Shown in pieces: positions 8,641 through 18,784 of a DNA stretch of 64,000 nt. Within the stretch, counting starts at the first letter, position 1. Each line of letters starts with the position of its first letter. A program made the translations under genes and the position numbers. Where the stretch lies: contig JAJEBW010000018.1 of the NCBI GenBank assembly GCA_022822325.1, positions 124,001 to 188,000 on the forward strand, written 5' to 3'. Source of the DNA: Gemmatimonadota bacterium. Lineage in GTDB: Bacteria > Gemmatimonadota > Gemmatimonadetes > Longimicrobiales > Gaopeijiaceae. Below the pieces are notes generated by a model. That model ran no database searches and had not been told where the DNA came from. It was given only the letters and a program-made list of their open reading frames with translations.

Positions 8641-8854
8641 CGCTGACGGCGTCCGCTACCCGTGGCACCGCGTCAGTGCCGCCACGCTCGCCGCCGTCCG
8701 CTCGGGGCTGTCCGCTTTCGCGCTGAACCCAAAAGCCGGGAAAGCGGGAGGCCGCCACGGGCCGAATCCGACCGTTCTCCACCCCGACGGGCGGCCCCTG
8801 ACGGTGCGCAATGGAGCCTTGGACGGCGGGGCCCCCCTGCCCTGGACGCTGCGG

Positions 8855-9079
8855 GGCGATACAGGTCGGCTACACGGCGCCGAAACTCGCACAGCGTCCG
8901 GTGCCTGGGAAGTTGCCCGCCGCCAGCATCCGAAAGGCGATTTCCTCCACCAGTCTCGTCGCCAGCTTCCGCGACGAAAAGGTGCCCGTCGCGTATCCGT
9001 ACCAACATCTTCACCATTCATCCTCGGTTCGTACGGCGAGTTGCGCCGCCCGTGTCCCTCGTACGGCCCGTAGCTAAAC
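8855..9079 (-). pseudogene. Remnant of an IS1182-type transposase
   Basis: Three minus-strand frames must be joined to read it: FSYGPYEGHGRRNSPYEPRM, then MVKMLV, then GYATGTFSSRKLATRL and VEEIAFRMLAAGNFP, then RHRTLCEFRRRVADLY. Joined, they match the N-terminal part of IS1182-type transposases (YGxYEGxGRxxYxPRMMVKxLLYGYxTGxFSSRKxxxxxxEDVAFRxLAAGNFPxHRTxxxFRxRxL). At least two single-base frameshifts separate the pieces, and the DDE catalytic region is missing. It sits directly beyond the 3' end of the TonB-dependent receptor gene. No terminal inverted repeats were found. Confidence 0.75.
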
Positions 9080-9113
9080 TGTTGATGAACAACGAGTCAT
9101 ATAGCGCGACGGG

Positions 9114-11321
9114 CTACCCGTCCCTTCCCCAGGCGAGCGAGAGGCCCAGGAAGGCGCCGCGGTCCGGCCCGGGCTCGAAGTAGCGTCCGCCGAAGGCGTT
9201 CACCACCACTGAAGATGCGTAGCGCGCATTCGTCAGGTTGGTGACCCCCGCGAAGGGAGAGATCCGCAGCGTTCCCGCGCGCAGCTCCGAGGCCCCGGCG
9301 CGCAGATCGACCAGCGCGAAGCCCCCGGCCTCGGCGTCGTTGGCGTCGTTGACCGGCACCGCGCCCCTGATTTCGCTCCGGATCTCGCCGAACCACGGTC
9401 CCGCGGATGCGCGCAGGGCGGCCTCGAGACGGTGAGGCGCCGTCCCCGGAACCCGGTTGTCGGCGTAGTCGGCGCCATCCACCGAAAACTCGGTGAAACG
9501 CGCGTCGATGTAGCCGTAGCTCAGGCGGCCGGTCAACGCCGGGGTCAGCGCGGCGCGCACCGAAGTCTCCACGCCGCGGATCCGCGACCGGCCCGAGTTG
9601 CGGAAGAAGCTGCGGCTGGGAGCGGTCGGCACCTCGAAGGGAACGAGCTGGTTCGCCAGCCGCGAGGCGAAGAGGGTGAAGTCCCAGGCGGCGCGCCCGC
9701 CCATGTCGCCCCGGAGGCCGCTCTCCACCGTCCAGCCGGTCTGCGCCTCCAGCTCCGGGTTGAAACCGCCGGCGCGGTTGGGCTGGTTGGCCAGCTCGGT
9801 GGTGGTGGGAGTCTCGAAGGAACGGGCCACCGACGCGAAGAAGCCGCTGCCGTCCAGATCGAGGTGCAGGCCGAGCGACGGGCTCAGTCCCCCCATCGTG
9901 CGCGTTCCCGAATCGTCGGGGTTGCCCTGGGCGACGAAGCGGTCGTCGGCGTGGAAACGGAAGTGATCCAGCCGCAGCGCCGCCACCACATCCAGCCGTG
10001 GCGCGAGGGGAAGGCGCAACTGCCCGAAGAGGGCGCCGGCGCGCACGCTCTCCTGCTGGTCGAGGGCCAGATCGCCGGACTCGCCGCCCTCGTTCTCGAA
10101 GTTCTGCCGGTCGTCGCTCTGAAGCTCCCCCTCCAGCCCGAAGTCGAGCCGCGCCGCGCCATTCGTCGTCCTCCATGCCCGGCCCAGCGCCGCCCGCACC
10201 CCGCCCCCGCTCCGGTCCAGATCGATCACCGCATTCGGAATCGGATTGTCCAGCTCGCGCCGCACCCCGTAGGCGGACAGCTCCGCCTCGAGTCCGCTTC
10301 CCACCGTGCCCCGCCAGCTCGCCCCGGCCTGTCCCTGGCGCACAAGCTTTCGGGTTCCCCGGCGGACATTGAAACCCCAGGCCTGGTTGCTGCCCTCGTC
10401 GTAGAGCTCGGCCGGCAGCGATCCCGCATTCAGCGCGTCCAGATCCAGCCCGCTCATTCGGAGCGCGAGCGTGCCCCCGCCCAGGCGGGTCGCGAGTCCC
10501 AGATTGATGGTGTTGCGCTCGGCCCGGCTGTACGGGTCTTCCCCCGAATCGGTGGGATTGTCGCGATAGCCGTCGAAGCGGTGTCCCGCCGCGCTGGCCC
10601 GGTAGGCGATGCCGTCCGACTGCCCCGAAATGGTCGTCTGCATCCGGAGGAGTCCGTCCGAGCCGGCCACCGCCGCCGCGCTCTGGTTGTAGCTCCCGGG
10701 AAGCGGAGCCGCGCTCTCGAAGAGGATCACGCCCCCGGCGCCGTTGCCGTAGATCGCCGCGGCCGGACCGCGCAGCGCCTCGACCCGCCCCAGCGAACCG
10801 ATGTCCAGATGGTCGAGGGTGGTCTGTCCATCGGGAAGGGTGGCGGGGATGCCATCGACCAGGATCTTGATTCCGCGCACCCCGAACTGCGCCCGGGCGC
10901 CGAAACCGCGAATCGAGAGCCGTTCGCCCATCGCCGGGTTGTAGCGATTCTGCACCCGCACACCCGGCAGCCCGTGCAGCGCTTCCTCGATGAAGAGCCC
11001 GGCGTTCCCCTCCGAAAGGACCGGTCCGGCAAGAATGGAGGCCGAAAAGGGCAGGCGGTCCAGGCGCACCGGCGAGCGCAGGACCGTCACGACCAGCGAA
11101 TCGAGGCGGGCGGTGTCGGGCGGCGTCTGGGGGAGGGCGGAACGCGGGGAGAGCGGCAGAGCCAGCGCGGTCAGGAGAAGGGTGGCCGAAGCGCCGGGAG
11201 AGCGGGGACGCCGAAGGAAACGCGGGTCTGCGCGGAGCGGCGGAGTCGGCGAGGAATGCGGATCCGCAGGGGGGGATTCATGGCGAGCCGTACGGGGAGC
11301 TGTATGGCGTGAGGTGCGCAA
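9114..11321 (-). CDS. TonB-dependent outer-membrane receptor
   Basis: 735 residues from a TTG preceded by AAAGGA at a 6-7 base spacing; no ATG or GTG is in frame before the signal peptide. A long basic N-region is followed by a signal sequence (ATLLLTALALPLSP, cleavage near SALPQ). The plug domain begins at about residue 90 with FIEEALHGLPGVRVQNRYNP and continues with RLSIRGFGARAQFGVRG, ILVDGIPATLPDGQT and GRVEALRGPAAAIYGNGAGG. The remaining 500 residues form the beta-barrel, ending in FLGLSLAWGRDG. It imports a siderophore, vitamin, metal chelate or glycan using the TonB-ExbBD system. The upstream gene encodes a secreted carboxypeptidase-regulatory-domain protein and may be co-transcribed. 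The substrate cannot be named. Confidence 0.93.
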   Translation of the reverse strand: MRTSRHTAPRTARHESPPADPHSSPTPPLRADPRFLRRPRSPGASATLLLTALALPLSPRSALPQTPPDTARLDSLVVTVLRSPVRLDRLPFSASILAGPVLSEGNAGLFIEEALHGLPGVRVQNRYNPAMGERLSIRGFGARAQFGVRGIKILVDGIPATLPDGQTTLDHLDIGSLGRVEALRGPAAAIYGNGAGGVILFESAAPLPGSYNQSAAAVAGSDGLLRMQTTISGQSDGIAYRASAAGHRFDGYRDNPTDSGEDPYSRAERNTINLGLATRLGGGTLALRMSGLDLDALNAGSLPAELYDEGSNQAWGFNVRRGTRKLVRQGQAGASWRGTVGSGLEAELSAYGVRRELDNPIPNAVIDLDRSGGGVRAALGRAWRTTNGAARLDFGLEGELQSDDRQNFENEGGESGDLALDQQESVRAGALFGQLRLPLAPRLDVVAALRLDHFRFHADDRFVAQGNPDDSGTRTMGGLSPSLGLHLDLDGSGFFASVARSFETPTTTELANQPNRAGGFNPELEAQTGWTVESGLRGDMGGRAAWDFTLFASRLANQLVPFEVPTAPSRSFFRNSGRSRIRGVETSVRAALTPALTGRLSYGYIDARFTEFSVDGADYADNRVPGTAPHRLEAALRASAGPWFGEIRSEIRGAVPVNDANDAEAGGFALVDLRAGASELRAGTLRISPFAGVTNLTNARYASSVVVNAFGGRYFEPGPDRGAFLGLSLAWGRDG

Positions 11322-11436
11322 GGCGGTTTCCTTTGGGGTTGGGAATGGAGGACGGCCGGTCGCGCGCGGCCCCGCTCGCGGCGGCGGAAACCGGGAGACG
11401 GGCGTTGCTCGCCGGGGAAGACCGGCGCACCGGGGT

Positions 11437-13257
11437 TCAGGGGCGGCCGACGCGCAAGTCCAATCGCTGAATATAGTCGTCGGCGGGAATGGCGATCCGC
11501 TCGGCGGAGGAAGAGACGGGCGCCGCGGGAATGCCGCCGCTCCGGATGCCCGGCGCGTCCGGATCCTCGCCGGGAAGCGCCACATCCACATCCAGCCAGA
11601 CCCCGACCGGAACCCAGCAAGCCCGGTAGTGTCCGGTCGCGTTGGTCGGAACCGCCCAGCCGCTGCGTCCCTCGCGGAGCGACGTCACCTGGGTGAGATC
11701 GAAGTCGCGCGCCAGAATGCGAACCATGACCCCGGAGACTCCCGCGCCGGCGCTGTCGGTGACCTGTCCCACCAAGATGCCCTCGTTGCGTAGAGCGCCC
11801 GCGCCGGGAAGGTTGGCCGAGTTCTCGGGCCGTTCCACATCGCGGCAGAGCCGGTTGAGCACGCTGGCGACGGTGGGGGCGGCGAAGTTGATCTGCACCG
11901 GATCGGTCGCGCCGTCGCCCGAAGGCTCGGGAACGGTCACCTGAAAGGGTCGGGGAAGGAAGGCGAATCGCTCCAGGTAGGGATGCGACCAGTTGACCTC
12001 GTAGATGCCGGGTTCCAGGCCTTCCAGCTCGAAGCGGCCGTCTCTTCCGGTCACGGTCTCGAAGTCGGTTCCCGGAATGTAGACGCGCGCGCCCGGCAAT
12101 CCCGTCTGCAGGGTGTCGAAGACCGAACCGGCGATCCTTCCCCCGCGGTCCGCCTCCAGCACCGTTCCCCGGTCGCCATGCACGCGCAGCACATCGCCTC
12201 CCTGGACCGTCAACCCGTCCAGCACCGATTCCGCCCGTCCGGTCAGCGGATTGGTGGCCACCCGCGCGCGCGGCATGCGGATCCGCCAGGAGTTCACGAT
12301 CCAGGTTCCATTGGGCAGCGCTTCGAACTCGACCCGTCCGCCGAGCGGCGCCGATGCGAGAGGATCGGGCAGATTCAGGTTCTGGTAGTAGAAGTCCAGC
12401 CACTCCAGGCGCGAACTCTCCGGATCGATCCAGAGGGTGCCCGAGATGTCGGGCCGACCGCGGCGGTCGAGGGGTTCGAAGGCGAGGCCGATGAGACCGG
12501 GGGCCCGGTCGGGATCGTCGCGCAGCCGGAAGCAGTGGGTGTCGAGGAAGGCGTCGGAGAGGAGGACGGCGGCGTCGGGCGCCCAGTACACCGATTCGTT
12601 CGGCCGCAACTGCGCGAATCCCTCCTCGACGAGCTCTTCGGCGGGCCGCGACACATAGGGCGAACGGCGGTAGCCCCGGTCGTAGCTGCGATCCTCGGAG
12701 ACGACCCTGCGGTTCTCGCGGTCCATCTCGCGCCGGATTCCCATCATTTCGTAGCGGTAGTAGCCTCGCTCCTGCGTCCAGGCCGCCGCCGCCAGCGCCT
12801 TGCGCGCCTCGTCCCAGACCCGGGTCACCGCCAGACCGTCTTCGGGGCGCACCCGGCAGCGGCGATCTCCCCCGGCCTCGATCCCCGCGAGAGAGATCGG
12901 CTGCACCTGCGCAACCAGCTCCAGGGCGAGGGTGTCGCCCGGGGAAAGATCGACGAAGTCGGAGAGGGTGGTCGCGTACCCGATCCGGTCGGCGCGCACC
13001 CGGTAGCGTCCGGAGGCGGGGGCGTCGAGCTGAAAGAGACCGTTGCTCCGGGTAAGGTTGCGGGCCGCTTCGGCGCCGCGGCCGTCCACCAGCGACACCA
13101 TCGCGCCGCCGATTCCGGTCGCGCCGTCGGTATCCAGGAGCCGTCCCCGGATCACCTGCGCCTCCAACCCGCCGGCGTCCGCCAGGAGCGCCAGGAGAGC
13201 GACTGCAAGGGAAAATCGCGACTGTCCGACCGGCCCATTCGTCCGGGAGCTCCGCAC
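11437..13257 (-). CDS. Secreted protein with carboxypeptidase-like regulatory (CarboxypepD_reg) domains
   Basis: 606 residues from GTG. The signal peptide ([20 protein letters not shown]) is followed at about 34-115 by a first regulatory domain ([40 protein letters not shown]). A central domain of about 200 residues contains the LDFYYQNL / ARVEFEAL-like pattern of secreted proteins that precede or follow TonB receptors. A second regulatory domain lies at about 395-450 ([40 protein letters not shown]) and a third at about 500-570 ([20 protein letters not shown]). These Ig-like domains probably mediate protein or glycan contacts at the cell surface. It lies 115 bp upstream of the TonB receptor on the same strand, so the two likely act together. 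Confidence 0.8.
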   Translation of the reverse strand: MRSSRTNGPVGQSRFSLAVALLALLADAGGLEAQVIRGRLLDTDGATGIGGAMVSLVDGRGAEAARNLTRSNGLFQLDAPASGRYRVRADRIGYATTLSDFVDLSPGDTLALELVAQVQPISLAGIEAGGDRRCRVRPEDGLAVTRVWDEARKALAAAAWTQERGYYRYEMMGIRREMDRENRRVVSEDRSYDRGYRRSPYVSRPAEELVEEGFAQLRPNESVYWAPDAAVLLSDAFLDTHCFRLRDDPDRAPGLIGLAFEPLDRRGRPDISGTLWIDPESSRLEWLDFYYQNLNLPDPLASAPLGGRVEFEALPNGTWIVNSWRIRMPRARVATNPLTGRAESVLDGLTVQGGDVLRVHGDRGTVLEADRGGRIAGSVFDTLQTGLPGARVYIPGTDFETVTGRDGRFELEGLEPGIYEVNWSHPYLERFAFLPRPFQVTVPEPSGDGATDPVQINFAAPTVASVLNRLCRDVERPENSANLPGAGALRNEGILVGQVTDSAGAGVSGVMVRILARDFDLTQVTSLREGRSGWAVPTNATGHYRACWVPVGVWLDVDVALPGEDPDAPGIRSGGIPAAPVSSSAERIAIPADDYIQRLDLRVGRP

Positions 13258-13485
13258 CGCACGCCTCCAGTTGTAGGGTCTCGGCTACCCCGGAGGCTAC
13301 AGCGCGGAGGGCGGCCCGGGCAAGGGCGCGCCGGAGAACCGGGTCCCCGGACGCCCGCCCCGCCGACCCCTCCTCTCCCGGATCCCGCTTGGTCGTTGAC
13401 CGAACATGTTCCGAAAGAGGACATTTCTACTTCGCTAAGGGAGGACATTTCCAAATCGGTGCGACAGCCTATCGTTGCGCTTGCC
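13258..13485. other. Intergenic region between divergent genes, with a pair of direct repeats
   Basis: No gene is visible. The right half contains two copies of GAGGACATTTC (13417-13427 and 13441-13451) spaced 24 bp apart and preceded by GACCGAACATGTTCCGAAA. Paired repeats of this kind occur at the ends of some IS elements (IS21-like multiple terminal repeats), so this may be a solitary IS end, but no transposase gene is next to it. Confidence 0.4.
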
Positions 13486-13513
13486 TTGACCCTGTCCCGC
13501 ATCCCGCTATCTT
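13486..13513 (+). promoter_or_regulatory. Likely sigma-70-type promoter of rplU-rpmA
   Basis: TTGACC at 13486-13491 and TATCTT at 13508-13513 are separated by 16 bp, close to the housekeeping consensus and the best such match upstream of rplU. Transcription would begin near 13520, leaving an untranslated leader of about 100-110 nt with GC-rich inverted-repeat potential, where ribosomal-protein leaders are often regulatory. Confidence 0.5.
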
Positions 13514-13631
13514 CTCATGTTGTGCTTCATCCGGATTCTCGCGGGCTCCCTGCCTGACGGCGGGAATGGAGGAGCCGGATTCCGGAAAAACCACCGGGTT
13601 CCAGACAACCTCCACGACAATGGCGGCCACC

Positions 13632-13973
13632 ATGTTTGCGGTAATCAGGACGGGCGGAAAGCAGTTTCGGGCCGAACCGGGCGCCAAGCTGCTCATCCCC
13701 ACCATCGACGCCGAACCGGGCGCGACGGTCACCTTCGACGATGTCCTGTTGGCGTCGGCGGCGGAGGGCGAGACGCTGGTTGGCACGCCCACCGTGGAGG
13801 GAGCGCGGGTCACCGCCGAGGTGGTCGCGCACGATCGCACGAAGAAGATCATCGTCTTCAAGCGGAAGCGGCGGAAGGGCTACCGGCGCAAGCAGGGGCA
13901 TCGCCAGGGATTCACCGTGGTGCGCGTCGGCGAGATCATTCTCCAGGAAGAGGAGCAGTCGGATGGCTCATAA
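13632..13973 (+). CDS. rplU: 50S ribosomal protein L21 (bL21)
   Basis: 113 residues from ATG 13632; an ATG four codons upstream (13620) gives MAAT in front of the conserved start [12 protein letters not shown]. The family signature is complete: [13 protein letters not shown], the central [20 protein letters not shown] and the C-terminal [20 protein letters not shown]. The protein binds 23S rRNA in the large subunit. The C-terminus has a short acidic extension (QEEEQSDGS). Its stop overlaps the rpmA start by 11 bases, the standard L21-L27 arrangement. No good Shine-Dalgarno sequence precedes either ATG. Confidence 0.97.
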   Translation: MFAVIRTGGKQFRAEPGAKLLIPTIDAEPGATVTFDDVLLASAAEGETLVGTPTVEGARVTAEVVAHDRTKKIIVFKRKRRKGYRRKQGHRQGFTVVRVGEIILQEEEQSDGS

Positions 13974-14217
13974 GAAAGGCGTCGGATCGTCGCGGAACGG
14001 GCGCGACAGCAATCCGCAGCGACTCGGGGTGAAGCGCTTCGCGGGACAGCATGTGCGGGCGGGGAATATCCTCGTGCGCCAGCGCGGCACCCCCCTTCAT
14101 CCGGGAAACAATGTGGGACGCGGACGCGACGACACCCTCTTCGCCACCGCCGACGGCATCGTCCGTTTCGAGAATCTGCGCCGCCGAAAGGTCGTTTCGG
14201 TCTATCCCCGAGCCTGA
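13963..14217 (+). CDS. rpmA: 50S ribosomal protein L27 (bL27)
   Basis: 84 residues. The N-terminus [20 protein letters not shown] is that of a mature L27 without the cleavable leader of Firmicutes; it reaches toward the peptidyl-transferase centre. [20 protein letters not shown] and [20 protein letters not shown] follow as expected. The gene starts inside the end of rplU, with GAGGAG a few bases upstream of its ATG, so translation is coupled. The often-following obgE gene is absent here; instead a convergent chorismate mutase gene follows after 57 bp. Confidence 0.97.
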   Translation: MAHKKGVGSSRNGRDSNPQRLGVKRFAGQHVRAGNILVRQRGTPLHPGNNVGRGRDDTLFATADGIVRFENLRRRKVVSVYPRA

Positions 14218-14274
14218 AGGTCGGACATTCTCCCAGCGGCGTCCCCGGCCGTTCGCGGAGCGACTTCCGCCCCG

Positions 14275-14590
14275 TCAGGCGCGAGCTTCCCCCTTCGGCG
14301 CCGACGAATCCTTCCCCACATACTGGCGCGACCGGGCCGTTGACATCACCTGCCAGATCACGGTCCGGATCAGCTCCTCGTCCAGTCCCGCCGCGCGCGC
14401 TCTCTCGGCCGCCCTCCGCACCACCGCCGCCTCCCGCTTCGGATCGGTGACCGGAAGTCCCAGTCCCTCCTTCACCTCCCCGATCTCGCGCGCCAGCGCC
14501 AGCCGCTCCCGCAACACCCGGATCAGCTCCAGGTCGCAGGCCGTAATGCGCTCGCGGAGCTCCTCCAGCCGCGCCCGTCCTCCGGCGCGA

Positions 14591-14616
<26 letters not shown>
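14275..14616 (-). CDS. Chorismate mutase, AroQ class
   Basis: 113 residues from ATG 14616. The helical AroQ fold is recognisable: LEELRERITACDLELIRVLR, ERLALAREIGEVKEG and VTDPKREAAVVRRAAERA, ending in a segment with the conserved IWQVMSTARSRQ. It converts chorismate to prephenate for phenylalanine and tyrosine synthesis. No prephenate dehydratase or DAHP synthase domain is fused. The start lies 26 bases inside the end of the sodium:solute symporter gene, so the two are probably co-transcribed although unrelated in role. Another aromatic-pathway gene, aroB, is 41 kb away in this window. Confidence 0.88.
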
Positions 14617-16050
<1,434 letters not shown>

Positions 16051-16051
<1 letters not shown>

Positions 16052-16293
16052 CAGCGCGCCGCGTCCGTCGCCGTTGCGGTGGATTCGGCGCCGTCCCGGT
16101 TGCGAGCCGCGTCAAGGCGCCAAAGGACGACGAGACTGCCCAGGATCCAGGCCGCGCACCAGGCCATCTGGAGGGGCAGCCCGAGCACGAAGGGCCGCGG
16201 ATCGTTGACGAGCGACTGCACCGGCCAGGTCACCGCCACGGCGAATGCGATGTGGTAGCCCCAGGCCAGGCGGCGCCAGGTGGTGGAGGACAT
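16051..16293 (-). CDS. Small membrane protein, DUF3311-like, partner of the SSS symporter
   Basis: 80 residues with two predicted membrane helices (about 10-26 and 40-60). The segment NDPRPFVLGLPLQMAWCAAW fits the DUF3311/SSS-associated small subunit pattern (P..FGLP....W...W). Its stop codon shares one base with the symporter start (TGATG), so expression is tightly coupled. Proteins of this type are found next to SSS permeases and are presumed accessory or assembly subunits. The last 18 residues are polar and low in complexity (SERT-like Ala/Thr/Asp). Confidence 0.7.
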
Positions 16294-16570
16294 GGGTGAG
16301 GAGGGCGGGGGGATGGGTGGATTGGGAAGGTGCGAAGGATGGGGACCGGGGGGCCGGATGGCAAGGGGCGGGGTGGGTTCGGGGGGGGGTGCAGCGAGCG
16401 GCCCTCAAGGGCTAAGGTCGGCTCCTGGGGCGGGCGCAACGGAGAGCCCGGCGTTCCGGCGTGAATGCACTGCCGCTCGAATGCCTCTCGACGTCTTGGC
16501 GGGCGCCCGCGTTCGGGATCGGTGATTCCGGAGTCGGCGTCGATCTGTTGTTCGGGCCTCGGTCAGGCCG

Positions 16571-17731
16571 TCAGTCCTGCTGCCGGGGAGTGCGAATCAG
16601 GAAGGGACGGAACACCACGGCGCGCGCGTCCCCATCCGCAGATTCCGACACGGTTGAGACGAACTCGCTGCTGCATACGGGGACCAGGTATTCGTCGCGC
16701 CTCGCAGAAGCAAGGACCCTGCCCTCATCAACATCCAGCACCTCAACCACGGTGTCCCAGGTCCGCAGCACCCAGTCGATATCCTCGGCAACCTCCGCCG
16801 ATTCAGGCATCCACCTGGGATCCGGGACGATCGAGTAGGTCCAGAGCAGCCCCTCGTCAGTTTCCCAAATGTGACGCAGACTGGTCGGCGGCGGCGATTC
16901 CTCGAACCACGCCAGCACTTCATTGACAGACTCCGGATCGCCAGGCGGGAACCAGTCGGCATCCCGAATGATGGTCAGGTCGCGATGACCCGAATCGGAC
17001 CAGCGATGGATTTCATAGCTCCAGTACCTGGCGGCCCAATAGTCGCCTGTCCGCGACGGACCCACGGTTCTCCTGTCCATATCCGCGATTCTCTGCCGGA
17101 CCATCCGGCGAGTCGGCAATTCGTGGGAGAACATCTCCTGTCCGGCGGCGTCATACCTCCGGAGGAGCGGGCTCTCGGGACCAACTCCCGAAGACAGAGT
17201 GTGAAAGATGAACCCGCCGTCGCGTAGCCGCGCAAAACCGAAGAGCCGGGGCGGAAGCATGAACGAGGTTACATAGTCCCCGCCAGAGGTGAGCGTGGTT
17301 AGCCTTGACTGCGATCGATCAACCACGAACAGCGTATCGCCGGCGCCGACGATAACGCTGAGTCGCGCTCCGAACTCGCCGGGACCCTCGCCCCGTCGGC
17401 CAATGGCTCTGACGAAGGACCCCCGATCGTCGTAGACGAAGATCTCGCCCCCGCCCGCGATTCCGCTGGAAACGAATCCGCCGCCGGAAAGCCGGCCGAC
17501 AATGCATGATGTACGCGCGTTCTCCACCGGGATGGACGCCGGGTCATCCACATGGCCCAGGGTGGCGACCTCCTCGAAGCCGATTTCGCATTCCGGACAC
17601 GAGGGACGGCCTGAGATGACCACCCGCAGGTCGTTGACCTCCTCTTGCTCGTGGGCGCAAGCGCTGACCGTCGCAAACACCAGAGACAAGCCAAGCGGCA
17701 GCAAGGACTGTGAAGCAGGTCGAGCCCGCAA
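16571..17731 (-). CDS. 6-bladed beta-propeller lipoprotein
   Basis: 386 residues from a TTG, the only start ahead of the signal sequence LLPLGLSLVFATVSACAHEQ, whose Cys lies in a VSAC lipobox. Next comes DLRVVISGRPSCPECEIGFE, with an extra Cys pair. The propeller hallmark is present: GGGEIFVYDDRGSFVRAIGR followed by RGEGPGEFGARLSVIVGAGD. Later blades include LFVVDRSQSRLTTLTSGGDY. It is probably anchored in the periplasm or on the surface; its role is unknown. Single-gene unit, flanked by about 270 bp of non-coding sequence on each side, in which no RNA gene or repeat was seen. Confidence 0.85.
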   Translation of the reverse strand: MRARPASQSLLPLGLSLVFATVSACAHEQEEVNDLRVVISGRPSCPECEIGFEEVATLGHVDDPASIPVENARTSCIVGRLSGGGFVSSGIAGGGEIFVYDDRGSFVRAIGRRGEGPGEFGARLSVIVGAGDTLFVVDRSQSRLTTLTSGGDYVTSFMLPPRLFGFARLRDGGFIFHTLSSGVGPESPLLRRYDAAGQEMFSHELPTRRMVRQRIADMDRRTVGPSRTGDYWAARYWSYEIHRWSDSGHRDLTIIRDADWFPPGDPESVNEVLAWFEESPPPTSLRHIWETDEGLLWTYSIVPDPRWMPESAEVAEDIDWVLRTWDTVVEVLDVDEGRVLASARRDEYLVPVCSSEFVSTVSESADGDARAVVFRPFLIRTPRQQD

Positions 17732-17995
17732 GTCGCCTGTCTTGTGACGGATTTTACGGTTCCCCTGTGCAGGCGGCGCTTGAACCAGGCACTGCAGGTA
17801 CGGCGAGCAACGTCGCAGAGCAGATCGCCGCCAAGATCACAAGTCTCTTCACCGTTGACCTCCTACAGTCGGATCAAGAACTTTTTGGATCGTGTGAACA
17901 ACGTTGGCTCGGAAATGCGCTCCAAGCCAGACCGAGGGGAGTGAGAGGCCTCGGTCCGCCGGCAGTCGGGAATCAACGCCGCGATTGAATGAACC

Positions 17996-18769
17996 CTACC
18001 GCCCCCGAAACCGCGGCCGCCGCTTCTCCACGAAGGCGCGCACGCCCTCCCGTCCATCCTCCGAGGCGAAGGCCGCGAGGAAGAGCTCCTTTTCGGCCGC
18101 GAGTCCCTCCGAGAGGGGTTTTTCCGCCGCCTCCCGCACCGCCGTCTTGACGAGCTGCAGCGCCAGCGGACTCCACCGGCACATCCGTCGCGCCAGTTCG
18201 CGGGCCGCGTCGAGGTGGCCGCCTTCCTCCGCCAGGATCTCGACCAGTCCGATCCGGTGCGCCTCCTCCGCGCCGATCAGGTCGCCGGAGAGGCCGATGC
18301 GGAGCGCATGTCCCGCTCCCACCAAACGCGCCAGCCGTTGCGTTCCTCCCGCTCCCGGAATCAGCCCCAGGCGGATCTCGAACTGGCCGAAGCGCGCCGC
18401 AGGGTCGGCGATGCGGATGTCGCAGGCGAGGGCGAGTTCGTTGCCGCCGCCGATGCAGAATCCGTGAATGGCGCAGATGACCGGTTTGGGGAAGTCGGCC
18501 AGCGCATCGTAGACCCGGCGATGACGGTAGAGCTCGCGTTGCCCGGCCGGGGTGCGCGCCGCGAATTCGGCAACGTCCGCGCCCGCCGCGAAGGCCTTGC
18601 GCCCGAGACCATGGAGGATGGCGACGCTCACGTCGTCGCGGGAGGCCAGCTCGTCGAAGCTCTCCATCAGCTCCTGGCGCACGGTTTCGTTCAGCGCGTT
18701 GAGCTTGCCCGGACGGTCGATCGCGACCTCGGCGATTCCGTCGGCAACCGAAAGGCGCACGGCGGTCAT
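17996..18769 (-). CDS. Enoyl-CoA hydratase/isomerase (crotonase family)
   Basis: 257 residues from ATG 18769 (GGGAGAACGAGCC in front); a TTG five codons earlier is less likely. The crotonase fold is clear: GIAEVAIDRPGKLNALNETV, the oxyanion-hole loops KAFAAGADVAEF and CIGGGNELALACDIRIAD, and FGQFEIRLGLIPGAGGTQRL, with one catalytic Glu in FEI. The second active-site Glu of classical hydratases is replaced (the aligned position in HALRIGLSG is Arg), so isomerase or alternative chemistry is possible, as in PaaF/PaaG-like proteins. Last gene of a five-gene minus-strand CoA-ester degradation cluster, 15 bp after the dehydrogenase. Confidence 0.9.
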   Translation of the reverse strand: MTAVRLSVADGIAEVAIDRPGKLNALNETVRQELMESFDELASRDDVSVAILHGLGRKAFAAGADVAEFAARTPAGQRELYRHRRVYDALADFPKPVICAIHGFCIGGGNELALACDIRIADPAARFGQFEIRLGLIPGAGGTQRLARLVGAGHALRIGLSGDLIGAEEAHRIGLVEILAEEGGHLDAARELARRMCRWSPLALQLVKTAVREAAEKPLSEGLAAEKELFLAAFASEDGREGVRAFVEKRRPRFRGR

Positions 18770-18784
18770 GGCTCGTTCTCCCAA

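Noticed and set aside
8273..9073. A 266-codon plus-strand open frame after the first propeller gene
   Set aside because: Opposite to two frameshifted mobile-element relics on the minus strand, and it overlaps the end of a real gene; no domain is visible.
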